Below, in pieces: positions 1 to 9,439 of a stretch of DNA of 64,000 bases. Positions within the stretch are counted from its first letter, which is position 1, and every line of letters starts with the position of its first letter. The translations under genes and the position numbers were made by a program. The stretch is taken from positions 90,093-154,092 of the forward strand of contig NZ_JNJP01000004.1 of NCBI RefSeq assembly GCF_000701705.1, given 5' to 3'. The DNA comes from Bilophila wadsworthia ATCC 49260 (GTDB lineage Bacteria; Desulfobacterota; Desulfovibrionia; Desulfovibrionales; Desulfovibrionaceae). The notes under the pieces are model-generated. The model did no database searches and was not told the origin of the DNA. It saw nothing but the letters and a program-made list of their open reading frames with translations.

Positions 1-805
1 GCATCCAGCCGTATGTGATGAGGAAGGGGTGGATATCGGAGGTCCGGCTCAGGACGGCTTCCTGCCGATCCGGCGGCAACGCCATGAAATACCACACGGA
101 ACCGCCCAGCAGCAAAAAGAAGGGAAGGATGATCCACAGGCCGCTCACCCGTACCGCGATATGCCGGGCCTCGGCCGAGGCGATGCGTAGGGCGGTGAAC
201 AAAGCGAACATCCCCGCTAGGATCAGACAGATTCCCAGGCGGACAACCACACTCGGCCAATAGGTGGGGTTGAAGAAGCCAAGCCACACGTTTCCGGTGG
301 CCAGCCCCTGTCCGGGAGTCAGCATGAACGTGATGATGCCGTTGATCAGCACGAGCGACAGGAAGCCCGCGCAGGCATAGACAATGCCTATGCGCATGTG
401 GGTTTCCGGGCTCATCCGGCCGCTGCGGCTCCAAGGATAGGTATAGTAATAGGCCAGCAGGGAAACCACTTCTAGCAGGAAAAGCCCCCACTCCGCGGCC
501 CAGAAAAAGACGAAATTATGGATCAGCATGGACGTGGCCCCAGGGTTTACCACGCTCATGGTGAACCAGATGCCTACGCCGCTGAGCCCGCCGAAAACCA
601 TGGTCAGGAGCAGGAAAAAGTGCGTATGGCGCTCCAGCCATTGCAAGATCTCCGGTGCGCCGTCCCGGTAGGCTCTCCGCTCCATCCATACCAGATAGAT
701 CCCCCCGCCCACGGCGAACTGGGCCACGAAGACGTGTAAAACGGAGACAATCCCGATGATCAGCCCTGAACCGATGCCGACGAAATGCCAGACGGGCAAT
801 TCCAT
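1..805 (-). CDS. CydA-like membrane cytochrome subunit (3' end beyond window)
   Basis: The ORF starts at ATG 803-805, one base after the stop of the upstream gene (807-809), and stays open to the left edge, giving about 268 residues. It begins MELPVWHFVGIGSG and has several hydrophobic segments. Histidines in the first segment (SVLH) and near RHTHFFLLL, a glycine-rich AVGGGIYLVWMERRA stretch and FGGLSGVGIWFTM resemble the N-terminal half of cytochrome bd oxidase subunit I, where such histidines bind haem b. That is family resemblance, not proof of oxidase activity. The near-overlap with the gene at 807-1982 implies co-translation and one membrane complex. It may be a quinol- or cytochrome-c-linked redox module rather than a true oxygen reductase. 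The C-terminus is not visible. Confidence 0.6.
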   Translation of the reverse strand, partial: MELPVWHFVGIGSGLIIGIVSVLHVFVAQFAVGGGIYLVWMERRAYRDGAPEILQWLERHTHFFLLLTMVFGGLSGVGIWFTMSVVNPGATSMLIHNFVFFWAAEWGLFLLEVVSLLAYYYTYPWSRSGRMSPETHMRIGIVYACAGFLSLVLINGIITFMLTPGQGLATGNVWLGFFNPTYWPSVVVRLGICLILAGMFALFTALRIASAEARHIAVRVSGLWIILPFFLLLGGSVWYFMALPPDRQEAVLSRTSDIHPFLITYGWM

Positions 806-806
806 G

Positions 807-1982
807 TCATCCCTCCCGGATTTCCGAGCTTTCGCTGCGGTTCAAGGCATGAAAAAGGACGCGGCCCAGCCAGACAAGGACGGCAACCACCAAGACGGTG
901 GCTACCAGAAAGAGCGACAAGGCGGCGGTCTGGCCATGAGGCATCGCCAAAGCGGTGGGAGCCGGAGACGCCGCGCCGCTGTAGGGCTGAAGCATGGCGT
1001 CGCGTACCATGCCGCGCACGCAGACCATGACCAGAATGACGCCAAGGGCTGCTGTGCTGGCAAGCTTGAGCCCGCCCTGCCGGACAAGGATGAGGGCGAT
1101 GCACAGCCCGGATACGGCTAAAATCAGGGCCGCCGTGGACAGCGCGTCTCCTCCCAGAAAAAGGCCGCGCACATCCGGGGGCAATGTGAACAGGAACAGC
1201 AGCCCCACCGGAACCTGCGCCAAGGAAACGTAGAAAAACCAATCCAGGCCCCGGCGGAAACGGCGCTCGGCCTCTTCCCTGTCCACTTCCGGATCACGCT
1301 TGCTCCACCGGACGCGCCAGGCCATCGTCAGGCCGCCCACAGCCAGAGAAGCCAGTAAGATATGCAGATAGCGCGGGAATAAGGTGGGATCGCTTGTGTT
1401 CAAAAGATGCCCGTGCGGCTCGGAGAACCACCGGAACCAGAAGTCCGGGCGCAGCATCAGGGTACTTGCGTTGCTCAGCAGAAACGCCGTCATCAGAAGC
1501 AGCAGCGCGGACAGGAACAGTATCGGGGTCCGCCGCGCAGGCCTGACCGCCCCGTCGCTCACGTAAAGCCCGTAATACGCCAGCATGGCGAACAAGGCGA
1601 CGAACATCCACCACACGGCCATAAGCACGATGCTGGGGTACAGGAAATGCCCGTACAGCACCTGCAAAAAGAGAAAAGGAGCGACGCCGAAGTTCACGGC
1701 AAGGGCCAACACCTTGGGCATGAAGGCCACCCCGCCCTTTCTGTCCGAAGCCGAAGCCCGCCGATCGATGACCGACAGGATCACCGAACCCAAGAGCACG
1801 TTGACCAACACCAAATGCACAAAAAATGTCAGCAGCAAAAGCACCTTTAAAAACCCGGACGGTACCGGCAACGCCATCGGGGGAGAAAGCAGGCGCGGCG
1901 CCTCGGGCGAAGCGTAAGCGACCGCAGCCCAGAGAAACATGCCAAGGGCCATGACGGCAATGCCTATCCGTTTTTTGCTCAT
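807..1982 (-). CDS. polytopic membrane protein, CydA-like partner subunit
   Basis: 391 residues with a cleavable-looking N-terminus (MSKKRIGIAVMALGMFLWAAVAYA) and about eight or nine hydrophobic segments. The first segment carries a histidine (TFFVHLVLVNVLLGS). Another follows in VLYGHFLYPS, and SEPHGHLL lies in a loop. This pattern of intramembrane histidines suggests haem b binding and distant relation to cytochrome bd subunit I. An AAGGAA Shine-Dalgarno precedes the ATG. The next gene starts within a few bases of its stop, so the two probably form a two-subunit complex made of two CydA-like chains. A small cytochrome c553 is divergently encoded at 2312 and could be an electron partner. The exact enzyme is not identifiable from sequence alone. 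Confidence 0.5.
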   Translation of the reverse strand: MSKKRIGIAVMALGMFLWAAVAYASPEAPRLLSPPMALPVPSGFLKVLLLLTFFVHLVLVNVLLGSVILSVIDRRASASDRKGGVAFMPKVLALAVNFGVAPFLFLQVLYGHFLYPSIVLMAVWWMFVALFAMLAYYGLYVSDGAVRPARRTPILFLSALLLLMTAFLLSNASTLMLRPDFWFRWFSEPHGHLLNTSDPTLFPRYLHILLASLAVGGLTMAWRVRWSKRDPEVDREEAERRFRRGLDWFFYVSLAQVPVGLLFLFTLPPDVRGLFLGGDALSTAALILAVSGLCIALILVRQGGLKLASTAALGVILVMVCVRGMVRDAMLQPYSGAASPAPTALAMPHGQTAALSLFLVATVLVVAVLVWLGRVLFHALNRSESSEIREG

Positions 1983-2311
1983 GCGTCGTTCCTTTCGTAT
2001 CCCAAATCCAGCGAAAAATCGGCTCAGACGTATGCTGTTGACGCTACCCGCCCCTCGCCTCCTTTTCCATTATAGATGAGGAAATACCATTAGACTCATA
2101 CCCTGTGGGCAGGCATTGGGGAACCTCCGTGCCCTTGAAGAACGAAAACGCAACTCACACGGGAATAAACCATATTATCATGGTGCTTTCACTCCCATGC
2201 GGCTACTCAACGGAATAGAAACATGTGAAGAGCACGCCTCAAAACACGTTTCCTGAGGCGGATCCCGCAAGGGTCCGTACGGTTCAACAGTAAAAAGACA
2301 GGAGAAATACA
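1983..2311. other. divergent intergenic region
   Basis: 329 bases between the CydA-like gene (minus) and cytochrome c553 (plus). It must hold promoters for both, but I see no pair of boxes good enough to call. The cytochrome start is preceded by an aggaga Shine-Dalgarno. No gene is supported. Confidence 0.5.
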
Positions 2312-2623
2312 GTGAAAAAGGTATTGATCGTCTTTTCAGCCGTGATGCTTCTCTCTTCCTTCGGCGTCGCGTTTGCCGACGGCGATGCGGCCAACCTCTT
2401 CAAAACCCACTGCCAAGGGTGTCACGGCGCTGACGGCGGACGTGTCCCCGCCAGCGGCATTGAACCCATCAAGGGCCAGAGCGCCGCCGATCTGCTCAAG
2501 AAACTTGAAGGATACAAGGACGGGTCCTTTGGCGCCCAACGCAAGCTGGTCATGGAAAACGTCGTCAAGCAGCTTTCGGACGAGCAGTTGAAAAGCTTGG
2601 CCGACTATGCTTCCACGCTGTAA
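2312..2623 (+). CDS. cytochrome c553-like monohaem cytochrome
   Basis: 103 residues. A Sec signal peptide (residues 1-22, ending GVAFA) exports it to the periplasm. The mature chain has one haem c site, CQGCH at residues 34-38, and Met81 in KLVMENVV is the likely axial ligand. Length and the pattern GADG...KGQ...LLKKLEGYKDGSFG match Desulfovibrio cytochrome c553. In that family the protein is a periplasmic electron carrier, accepting electrons from formate dehydrogenase or passing them to membrane oxidoreductases. It is transcribed away from two CydA-like membrane proteins, which makes it a plausible partner (inference). A strong hairpin terminator lies at 2808-2848. Confidence 0.88.
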   Translation: MKKVLIVFSAVMLLSSFGVAFADGDAANLFKTHCQGCHGADGGRVPASGIEPIKGQSAADLLKKLEGYKDGSFGAQRKLVMENVVKQLSDEQLKSLADYASTL

Positions 2624-2807
2624 CTGAACGTTACCTCCGGCCCCATTCCGGATCGTTCCCCAAAGGGGCGGCCCTGATGTTTTCTGTAAGGGACGCGCCG
2701 AGACGCCTTCTCAAGGAAGTTTTACCAACCCCGGCGCGGCGTTCCCGCTCCGCATGAAAAATCTTTACGGCCCATTGGGGTCCACTTTCGCCAGCATTCT
2801 TTCGACC

Positions 2808-2848
2808 AAAACACAAGAGGCCACCAATATGGTGGCCTCTTGTGTTTT
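2808..2848. terminator. bidirectional intrinsic terminator
   Basis: Perfect 18-bp inverted repeat (arms 2808-2825 and 2831-2848, loop aatat). The stem base is AAAA/TTTT, so it can terminate on both strands. It sits between the convergent cytochrome c553 and GntR genes. Confidence 0.85.
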
Positions 2849-2904
2849 GAGGAATCGGAAAAATCTCGGTGCTGCCTTCCTGAAACCTTCCGGAGCGTAA
2901 CGGG

Positions 2905-3537
2905 CTATGCCAGATCAAACTTTCCGGTCACTGCACGAGAGACGGAATAATTGATGTGTACGCGCATGGCCTTCTGCGCCAGATCGGGATCGCGTTTTTC
3001 CAGCGCTTTCAAAATATTCGGCGCGCCGTCCGCATCGCTGAGGAAGTCTTTGTCCCACAATTCCAGATAGTACCACAAGCGCATCATCGTCTGAAGCAGA
3101 TCGTTGACGACACGGGTGAGCTCCGCATTGCCCGCGGCTTCATACAGGAGCTGATGGAATTGCGCATCCCACGCGGCCGCCGCATCGCTCTTGCCGTCGG
3201 CGCAGGAATGGATTTTCTCGACGAGTTCCCGCAGATTCCCAAGCTGTTCGTCCGTAATGCGTTCCGCCGCCAGCTTGGCGACCACGCATTCCAGTTCCAG
3301 ACGCAACTCCACAACATCGCGCATATGCTTGATGTCAAGCCGGGTAACAACGGTTCCCATGCGGGGAATGGTTTCGATGAGGTTTTCCTGCTGCAAACGG
3401 ACCATGATCTCGCGCATGGGAAGGCGCCCGATACCGTAGTCCTGCATGATCTGCTTTTCTTTGAGCAGCTCGCCGGGCTTGAGCTTCGAGGTGATGATGT
3501 CGTGCTTGAACGCCGTATAAAATTCGTCGCGGTTCAC
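2905..3537 (-). CDS. GntR-family (FadR-type, FCD) transcriptional regulator
   Basis: 210 residues from a GTG start (3535-3537). The N-terminal winged helix (about residues 1-75) has the GntR pattern LKPGELLKEKQIMQDYGIGRLPMREIMVRL. The rest is an all-helical FCD ligand domain, with acidic and histidine residues (DAQFHQLLYEAAGN; later HINYS) of the type that binds metal and carboxylate effectors. Family members usually repress catabolic genes for organic acids or amino acids. A palindrome TGTAT-N3-ATACA lies just upstream at 3620-3632, suggesting autoregulation. The neighbouring DUF169 gene and amino-acid module (4.8-14.9 kb) are likely targets (inference). Confidence 0.85.
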   Translation of the reverse strand: MNRDEFYTAFKHDIITSKLKPGELLKEKQIMQDYGIGRLPMREIMVRLQQENLIETIPRMGTVVTRLDIKHMRDVVELRLELECVVAKLAAERITDEQLGNLRELVEKIHSCADGKSDAAAAWDAQFHQLLYEAAGNAELTRVVNDLLQTMMRLWYYLELWDKDFLSDADGAPNILKALEKRDPDLAQKAMRVHINYSVSRAVTGKFDLA

Positions 3538-3573
3538 AATGCGCCCTGACCGTTGAGGATAGGAAAGGAAGCG

Positions 3574-3632
3574 ATCCTACCAAAGCCCCATATCCCTGTC
3601 AAAGGAATATACACTATACTGTATTCTATACA
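3574..3632 (-). promoter_or_regulatory. promoter and candidate operator of the GntR gene
   Basis: On the minus strand TTGACA (3602-3597), a 17-base spacer and TAGGAT (3579-3574) form a good sigma70-type promoter. Just upstream lies TGTAT-TCT-ATACA (3620-3632) beside a tatacactatac stretch. GntR-family sites are short palindromes of this kind. Confidence 0.5.
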
Positions 3633-3731
3633 TACCAAGGCCTTCCGGAGAAAAACAGGGCAACATCCCCTTCCCCGGAAGGCCTCTCCAAGCGGAAGCC
3701 GACACATTGTCCGGACGTAGCCGGAACACGA

Positions 3732-4556
3732 CTACTTGTTCTTGGTGATCAGCTTGCCCTTCGCCTTCTGTACATCCAGCTCGTGTTGCGTGACGACATG
3801 GACCTGATCGAACGGCTCATCCATCTGCGCCTTGAGGTCCGGGCGGCGTTCGAGCAGCAGCTCGACGTCGTCGGCCAACAGGGCAAGCTGTTCGATCGGG
3901 ACGCCGAACCACATTTCATTGCCGGTGATCTTCATGAACTGGCGGGCGCCGAAGCAGCCGAGGGAATACATGGGCTGACGGGTACAGAACGGGCCGGCGA
4001 TGACGCTCTGGCAGGTGCCGGGGCCGGTCATGCCGTAGCAGATGCCGCCACGGGAATACAGGGTGCCGCGGGCCAGATACATGGCCTGACGCGGATTCAG
4101 TACGAAGATGGCCACCTCGTCCCCGCGTGCCGGGCCCTCATTGGCCTTTTCCAGCGGCATGTAATAGGCGCACTTCACCGTACCTACGCGCACTTTCGGG
4201 GATTCTTCATACATTCTGCGGGAAAAAGCGGGAGCCCGGAACAAGGCACGCCCGTTGTCGGGATAGTCGCCCGTAGCCCATTCGCCGCTGAAATGGCCTT
4301 CGTAGCTTTCATCAAAGCCAAGCCAACGAATGGCGTTCTTGCATTCATAGTGATCGTTCTGAACCGTATAGAACGATTTCCCTTCAAAGCGCACCGTGTC
4401 CAGCATCTGGCAAGCCTTGAGCGGTTCGCCCTCATAATGGGGCAGGTTGGCGGGAGGGGTATCGGACAGGCCAATGACGACAATCCGGTGCTCCAGACGA
4501 AGAGCTTTGCGCAGTCTTTCGGAAATATTCGCAAAATCAGGAAGTTTGGGAGGCAT
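3732..4556 (-). CDS. DUF169 family protein
   Basis: 274 residues, soluble, no signal peptide. Sequence character (LRLEHRIVVIGLSDTPP near the N-terminus; GPGTCQSVIAGPFCTRQP and a C-terminal LGCFGARQF region) fits the DUF169 family, whose biochemical role is unknown. Several cysteines in the second half (CAYYM, GICYG, TCQS, FCTRQ, LGCFG) could bind metal or a cofactor. A clear AAGGAG precedes ATG 4556. It is divergent from the acyl-CoA synthetase/ior operon, with the GntR regulator downstream on the same strand. It may therefore belong to the same regulon. No function is assigned. Confidence 0.75.
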   Translation of the reverse strand: MPPKLPDFANISERLRKALRLEHRIVVIGLSDTPPANLPHYEGEPLKACQMLDTVRFEGKSFYTVQNDHYECKNAIRWLGFDESYEGHFSGEWATGDYPDNGRALFRAPAFSRRMYEESPKVRVGTVKCAYYMPLEKANEGPARGDEVAIFVLNPRQAMYLARGTLYSRGGICYGMTGPGTCQSVIAGPFCTRQPMYSLGCFGARQFMKITGNEMWFGVPIEQLALLADDVELLLERRPDLKAQMDEPFDQVHVVTQHELDVQKAKGKLITKNK

Positions 4557-4860
4557 GACCGGCTCCTTGGTTGATGTTGCAAACAGGCCGGGGAATCATT
4601 CCGGCCATTCCCGTACCGCACGTGGAATGCGTCGCCTCTCGGCATTTGAGGCATCCCGCGACGATCCGGCGTATACCGTTCCGTTGCGCTCAAAAAATCA
4701 TATCAATGGATTCGTGTCAAGTATCATCACTGATATTATCAAAAATATTTTTTATGAGTTTATTTTTAAGTTTAATCTATTGACAAGCTTTAGTCATATC
4801 AATTAGCTTCGAATTACAGACTTAATTTCATATTGTGGATTTTAAAAAGACGAGGTCATC
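4557..4860. other. AT-rich divergent promoter region
   Basis: 304 bases between the DUF169 gene and the acyl-CoA synthetase gene, much more AT-rich than the flanking genes. TTGACA at 4780-4785 is a good -35 box for the plus strand, but the matching -10 position (around 4803) is poor, so the promoter may need an activator. No gene is visible. Confidence 0.4.
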
Positions 4861-7013
4861 GTGAAACGCTCTCCGTGGAAGCTCTCGCCTCTCTTTTCCC
4901 CACATTCCATTGCCGTCATCGGGGCATCCCCCAAAGGCGGAGCGGGTTCCATCGTCATCAGGAATCTTCAGCGCCTCGGGTTCGCGGGAACCATCCATCC
5001 GGTCAACCCCAAGTACGCAGATGTATTGGGCTACCCCTGCCACCCCTCATTGGAGACGATCCCCGGCCCCGTGGACTGCGCCGCCGTCCTGCTCGGGGAC
5101 AAGGCCATCCTTCCCATCCTGAAGACGGCCCACGCACGCGGCGTCAAGGGTGTATGGGCCTTTGCCAGCGGGTTTGCCGAAACCGGCGAACAGGGAGCGG
5201 CCATGCAGCGGGAAATCCGTGATTTTTGCCGGGAAACGGGCCTGCTCTTCTGCGGCCCCAACTGCGTCGGCTACGCCAACATCACGGACGGAGTCGGCAT
5301 GTACAGCGCTCCCCTCCCCCGCTCCTTCCGCAAGGGCAGCATTGGCGTCATCGCCCAAAGCGGCGCGGTGCTGCTGGCCCTCGGCAACTCGCCCCGGGAA
5401 GCCGGGTTTTCCCGGCTCATTTCCTCGGGAAACGAAGCCGCCCTCGGGCTGGCCGATTACATGGATTACCTTGTGGATGACCCCAAAACCGCCGTCATCG
5501 CCCTGTTCGTGGAAACCATCCGCGATCCCGAAGGCGTAGCGGACGCGTGCCGCCGGGCCCGTGGCGCGGGAAAGCCCGTCATCGCGCTCAAGGTGGGACG
5601 CTCGGAACTGGCCTGCCTGGTGGCGGCAACGCATACCGGAGCCATCGCCGGGAGCGACCGGACGCTCGACGCCTTCTTCCGGCGCTGGCACGTCATCCGG
5701 GTCAACACGCTGGACGAGCTGCTCGAAACCTCCATCCTCTTTTCGGGGTTGCGGGGGGCTCCCACGACCTCGCGGCGCGTAGGCATGAGCACCGTTTCCG
5801 GCGGCGAAATGGGGATGCTCGCGGACATCTGCTCCGACTACGGGCTTGAGTTCCCTCCCCTTTCCGAAGAGGGCAAGGCCGGGCTCCGCAACGTGCTGCC
5901 GCCTTATGCCCCGCTCGCCAACCCGCTGGACGCATGGGGAAGCGGCGACCTCAAGGAAGCCTACCCCGCCAGCCTCAGCATCCTCGCGCGGGAGCCCGCC
6001 GTGGATCTGCTTATCGTCTCGCAGGACATGCCCTCCAATATGGCGGACGAACAGATCGCCCAGTTCTCCGACGTGGCCGCAGCAGCAGTGCGGGCACGGG
6101 CGGACTCGGGCAAGCCCGTGGTCGTCGTATCCAACATTTCCGGCGGGATAGATCCATCCATCCGCAAAATCCTTGATGACGGCGGCGTCCCCGCCCTGCA
6201 AGGCAGCACCGAAGGCGTCGGGGCCGTCGCGGCATGGCTGGACTGGAACAGGGCCCTTCCTGAAGAAACGGCCCCCCCCTTCCCCTTCCAACCGATCTCC
6301 TTGCCGAGCTGGACACCTGCGGCGGCATCGTCCCCTACGCGTTGTCGACGCGGGTTCTCGCCCACTTCGGCATCACGGCCCTGTGCGAACGCCTGACCCA
6401 AACGCCCGAAGAAGCAAAGGCCGCCGCCGAAGCCATCGGCTATCCCGTGGCGCTCAAGGGCATCTCGCCGGACATCACGCACAAGACGGAAACCGGGCTC
6501 GTCAAGCTCAATATAGCTGACGCGGGGGCCCTGCGGCAGGCATGGGACGAACTTGAGCGATCCATGAACCTCCACCACCCCGATGCCCGCCGGGAAGGGA
6601 TGCTCATCCAAAGCATGGTGACCGGCGACGTCGTGGAAACCATCGCCGGGGTCAACCGCGATCCGGCCTTCGGATCGGCGGTCGTCGTCGGGCTCGGCGG
6701 CATTTTCGTCGAGCTGCTGCGCGATGTTTCGCTGGAGCTGGCCCCGCTCTCCCCCGCAAGGGCGAAAGCGATGATCAACCGTCTCCAAGCCGCCAAACTC
6801 CTTCAGGGGTTCCGCGGCAAACAACCCGCCGACATAGCCGCGCTGGAGGAAACGCTTGTCCGCCTTGGGCGGATGGCCCATGCGCTCGGCGAGCGGCTGG
6901 TCTCTCTCGATCTCAATCCTCTCATGGTGTTGCCGGAAGGACAGGGGGTACGCATCGTGGACATCGTGATGCAGGCCCGGCCTTCCGGAGTTTCCCCCAA
7001 GCACCTTCCGTAA
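4861..7013 (+). pseudogene. ADP-forming acyl-CoA synthetase, split by a frameshift at a C8 run
   Basis: Two overlapping reading frames (4861-6396 and 6342-7013) together spell one ADP-forming acyl/acetyl-CoA synthetase. The first half has the CoA-binding domain (FSPHSIAVIGASPKGG) and a ligase domain with the phosphohistidine motif THTGAIAGS (His258). The second has the ATP-grasp domain (YPVALKGISPDITHKTETG...GLGGIFVELL). Frame is lost near C8 at 6272-6279. One extra base there would restore about 717 residues, matching the intact 716-residue paralogue at 52094-54244. The enzyme converts acyl-CoA + ADP + Pi to acid + CoA + ATP. GTG start with GAGG upstream; IorA begins 18 bases after the end. 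This could be a real inactivation, a slippage-variable tract or a sequencing error. Confidence 0.85.
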
Positions 7014-7030
7014 CGCTGGAGAAATGATTC

Positions 7031-8806
7031 ATGAAGGAACTCTTGTCAGGAAATGAGGCCTTGGCGCGCGGCGCGCTGGAAGCGGGCATCGAGATCGCCT
7101 GCGGCTATCCCGGGACGCCCAGTTCCGAGATCCTCGAAAACGTGGCGAAGTACAAAGAAATCTATTCGGAATGGTCCGTGAACGAAAAAGTCGCCATGGA
7201 CGCCGCCGCGGGCGCGGCCTACTCGGGACGCCGCTCGATGGTCACGACCAAGCAGGTCGGGATGAACGTCCTTTCCGACTCCTTGTTCTACACGGCCTAC
7301 ACGGGCGCGGAAGCCGCCCTCGTGGTGATCACGGCGGACGATCCGGGCCTGTTCAGCTCACAAAACGAGCAGGACAACCGCCATTACGCCAAGCTCGGCA
7401 AGTTCCCCATGCTGGAGCCTTGCGACAGTCAGGAATGCAAGGATTTCATGGGCGAAGCCGTGGCCATCAGCGAGCGGTTCGACACGCCGGTGGTCATCCG
7501 CACGACCATGCGCACCTCGCACTCCAAGTCCGTAGTCGAACTGGGCGAACCGGCATCCTATGGGAAGCAGGTGGGGCCGTTCCCCCGCAACATGGAGAAA
7601 TATAACTGCATGTGCACGTGGGCCCGCGAACGCCATTATGTGCTTGAGCAGCGGCTTCTGGATCTGGAAGCCTTCAGCAACGAATGGCCGGGCAACGCCA
7701 TCCACTGGGGCGACCGCGAATACGGGTTCATCGCCGGGGGCATCCTCTACGAATATGTCCGGCAGGTTTTCCCCGGCGCCTCGATCCTCAAGATCGGCAT
7801 GTGCTATCCCCTGCCGAAAAAGCTTATCCGCGAATTCGCGGAAGGCGTGAAGAACGTCATCGTCGTGGAAGAACTCGATCCGTTCATGGAAGAACAGATC
7901 CGGGCAATGGGCATCGACGCGCGGGGCAAGTCCATCTTCCCCATCTGCGGCGAACTGCTGCCGGAGGACATCGCGGAATGCTGCCGCAAGGCGGGCATCC
8001 TGAAGGACGCCCCCTCCGCCAGAGCCAACGAGGCGATCCCGGATCTGCCGATCCGCAGCCCGTTGCTGTGCTCCGGCTGCCCGCACCGTTCCACCTTCTA
8101 CCATCTTTCCCAGATGAAGCTCCCCGTCGCCGGAGACATCGGCTGCTACAACCTCGGCACCCTGCCGCCCTTCAACGCCCAGCATACGATGGGCTCCATG
8201 GGCGCGAGCGTGGGCGTACTGCACGGCATGGGGCTGTCCGGCCTGCCCGAGCCCGCCGTGTGCACCATCGGCGACGGCACCTTCTTCCATGCGGGCGTCG
8301 CGCCGCTGCTGAACATGGTCCACAACAAGGGCAAAGGCACGGTCATCATCATGGACAACCGCACCACCGCCATGACCGGGCATCAGGACAACCCCGGCCT
8401 TTCCAAGACGCTCTCCAACGGGACCATCGAGCCCGTGGACATCGCCGGGCTGTGCCGGGCCTGCGGAGTGGAAAAGGTCGTCACCGCCAACGCGTTCGAC
8501 ATGAAGGAAGTCCGCAAGGGCCTTGAAGAATGCACCGCCTACGACGGGGTTTCCGTGCTCATCACGCGCGGGGACTGTGTGTTCGTCTCCCGCAGCCCCA
8601 AGCCCGCCCGCGTGGTGGATGCCGACAAGTGCATCGCCTGCGGCAAGTGCATCCAGAGCGGCTGCCCCTCGGTCGTACTCTCCGACGCCGTCCATCCCAA
8701 AACCGGAAAACGCAAGGCCCGCATCGAGCCGGTCACCTGCGTCGGCTGCGGCGTCTGCTCACAGATTTGTCCCGTACAGGCCATCTCCGGCCCGGAAAAC
8801 GCATAG
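7031..8806 (+). CDS. iorA: indolepyruvate:ferredoxin oxidoreductase, alpha subunit
   Basis: 591 residues, full family length. The N-terminal pyrimidine-binding domain (residues 1-180, ACGYPGTPSSEILE, NEKVAMDAAAGAAYSG) precedes a thiamine-diphosphate domain (about 340-520) with CSGCPHR and the GDGTFFHAG...DNRTTAMTG cofactor signature. Two [4Fe-4S] motifs end the chain (CIACGKCIQSGCP and CVGCGVCSQICP). With IorB it decarboxylates aryl-2-oxoacids (indolepyruvate, phenylpyruvate, 4-hydroxyphenylpyruvate) to aryl-acyl-CoA, CO2 and reduced ferredoxin in the cytoplasm. The upstream acyl-CoA synthetase would harvest the thioester as ATP, and the aminotransferase at 13764 would supply the oxoacid. Substrate range is by family and not certain. 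Confidence 0.95.
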   Translation: MKELLSGNEALARGALEAGIEIACGYPGTPSSEILENVAKYKEIYSEWSVNEKVAMDAAAGAAYSGRRSMVTTKQVGMNVLSDSLFYTAYTGAEAALVVITADDPGLFSSQNEQDNRHYAKLGKFPMLEPCDSQECKDFMGEAVAISERFDTPVVIRTTMRTSHSKSVVELGEPASYGKQVGPFPRNMEKYNCMCTWARERHYVLEQRLLDLEAFSNEWPGNAIHWGDREYGFIAGGILYEYVRQVFPGASILKIGMCYPLPKKLIREFAEGVKNVIVVEELDPFMEEQIRAMGIDARGKSIFPICGELLPEDIAECCRKAGILKDAPSARANEAIPDLPIRSPLLCSGCPHRSTFYHLSQMKLPVAGDIGCYNLGTLPPFNAQHTMGSMGASVGVLHGMGLSGLPEPAVCTIGDGTFFHAGVAPLLNMVHNKGKGTVIIMDNRTTAMTGHQDNPGLSKTLSNGTIEPVDIAGLCRACGVEKVVTANAFDMKEVRKGLEECTAYDGVSVLITRGDCVFVSRSPKPARVVDADKCIACGKCIQSGCPSVVLSDAVHPKTGKRKARIEPVTCVGCGVCSQICPVQAISGPENA

Positions 8807-8816
8807 GAGCCCGTTC

Positions 8817-9401
8817 ATGCAAGCAACCCGTTTTCTCATCACCGGCGTCGGCGGACAGGGAACCATTCTGGCGAGCGACGTGCTCGCCGAGGTCGGGCTG
8901 CGGCTCGGCTACGACGCGAAGAAATCCGACATCCTCGGGCTGGCCGTGCGCGGCGGCTCCGTGGTCAGCCATATCATCTGGGGAGGCAAGGTCCGCGCGC
9001 CCATGATCGATGAAGGCTCCGCCGACTACTACATCAGCTTCGAATGGCTCGAAGGGCTGCGCCGCATGGCCTACACCAACCCGGACACCGTGATCCTCGC
9101 CAACGACTGGCGCATCGATCCCGTGGCGGTCAGCTCGGGTCAGGCCGAATACCCCGCCGTGGAAGGCATCCGGAACACCATGCGGGAACGCTGCGCCGCG
9201 CTCCACGTCCTCCCCGCCACCCCCATGGCCGTGGATATGGGCAACGCCCGTGTATTCAACAGCATCATCATGGGCAAGCTGTCCCTGCTCGTGGGCGGGG
9301 ACGGGGACGTCTGGCGCTCCGCCGTGGCGGACACCGTCGCCCCCAAGGTACGCGACCTGAACGTCAGGGCCTTCGACGCCGGGCGTTCCTTCAGGCTGTA
9401 G
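8817..9401 (+). CDS. iorB: indolepyruvate:ferredoxin oxidoreductase, beta subunit
   Basis: 194 residues from ATG 8817, ten bases after iorA stops, with GGAG upstream. The same frame is open further upstream inside iorA but lacks family similarity there. The chain starts MQATRFLITGVGGQGTILAS, the glycine-rich signature of the gamma/beta domain of 2-oxoacid:ferredoxin oxidoreductases. DILGLAVRGGSVVSHIIWG follows, as in IorB. It pairs with IorA to complete the CoA-binding catalytic domain. Downstream are two decayed amidohydrolase genes, so intact transcription to the TRAP genes may depend on the separate promoter at 10638. Confidence 0.95.
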   Translation: MQATRFLITGVGGQGTILASDVLAEVGLRLGYDAKKSDILGLAVRGGSVVSHIIWGGKVRAPMIDEGSADYYISFEWLEGLRRMAYTNPDTVILANDWRIDPVAVSSGQAEYPAVEGIRNTMRERCAALHVLPATPMAVDMGNARVFNSIIMGKLSLLVGGDGDVWRSAVADTVAPKVRDLNVRAFDAGRSFRL

Positions 9402-9439
9402 GGCATCCCCCCGCACCACCAAGCAACTCTCCTGGCACA

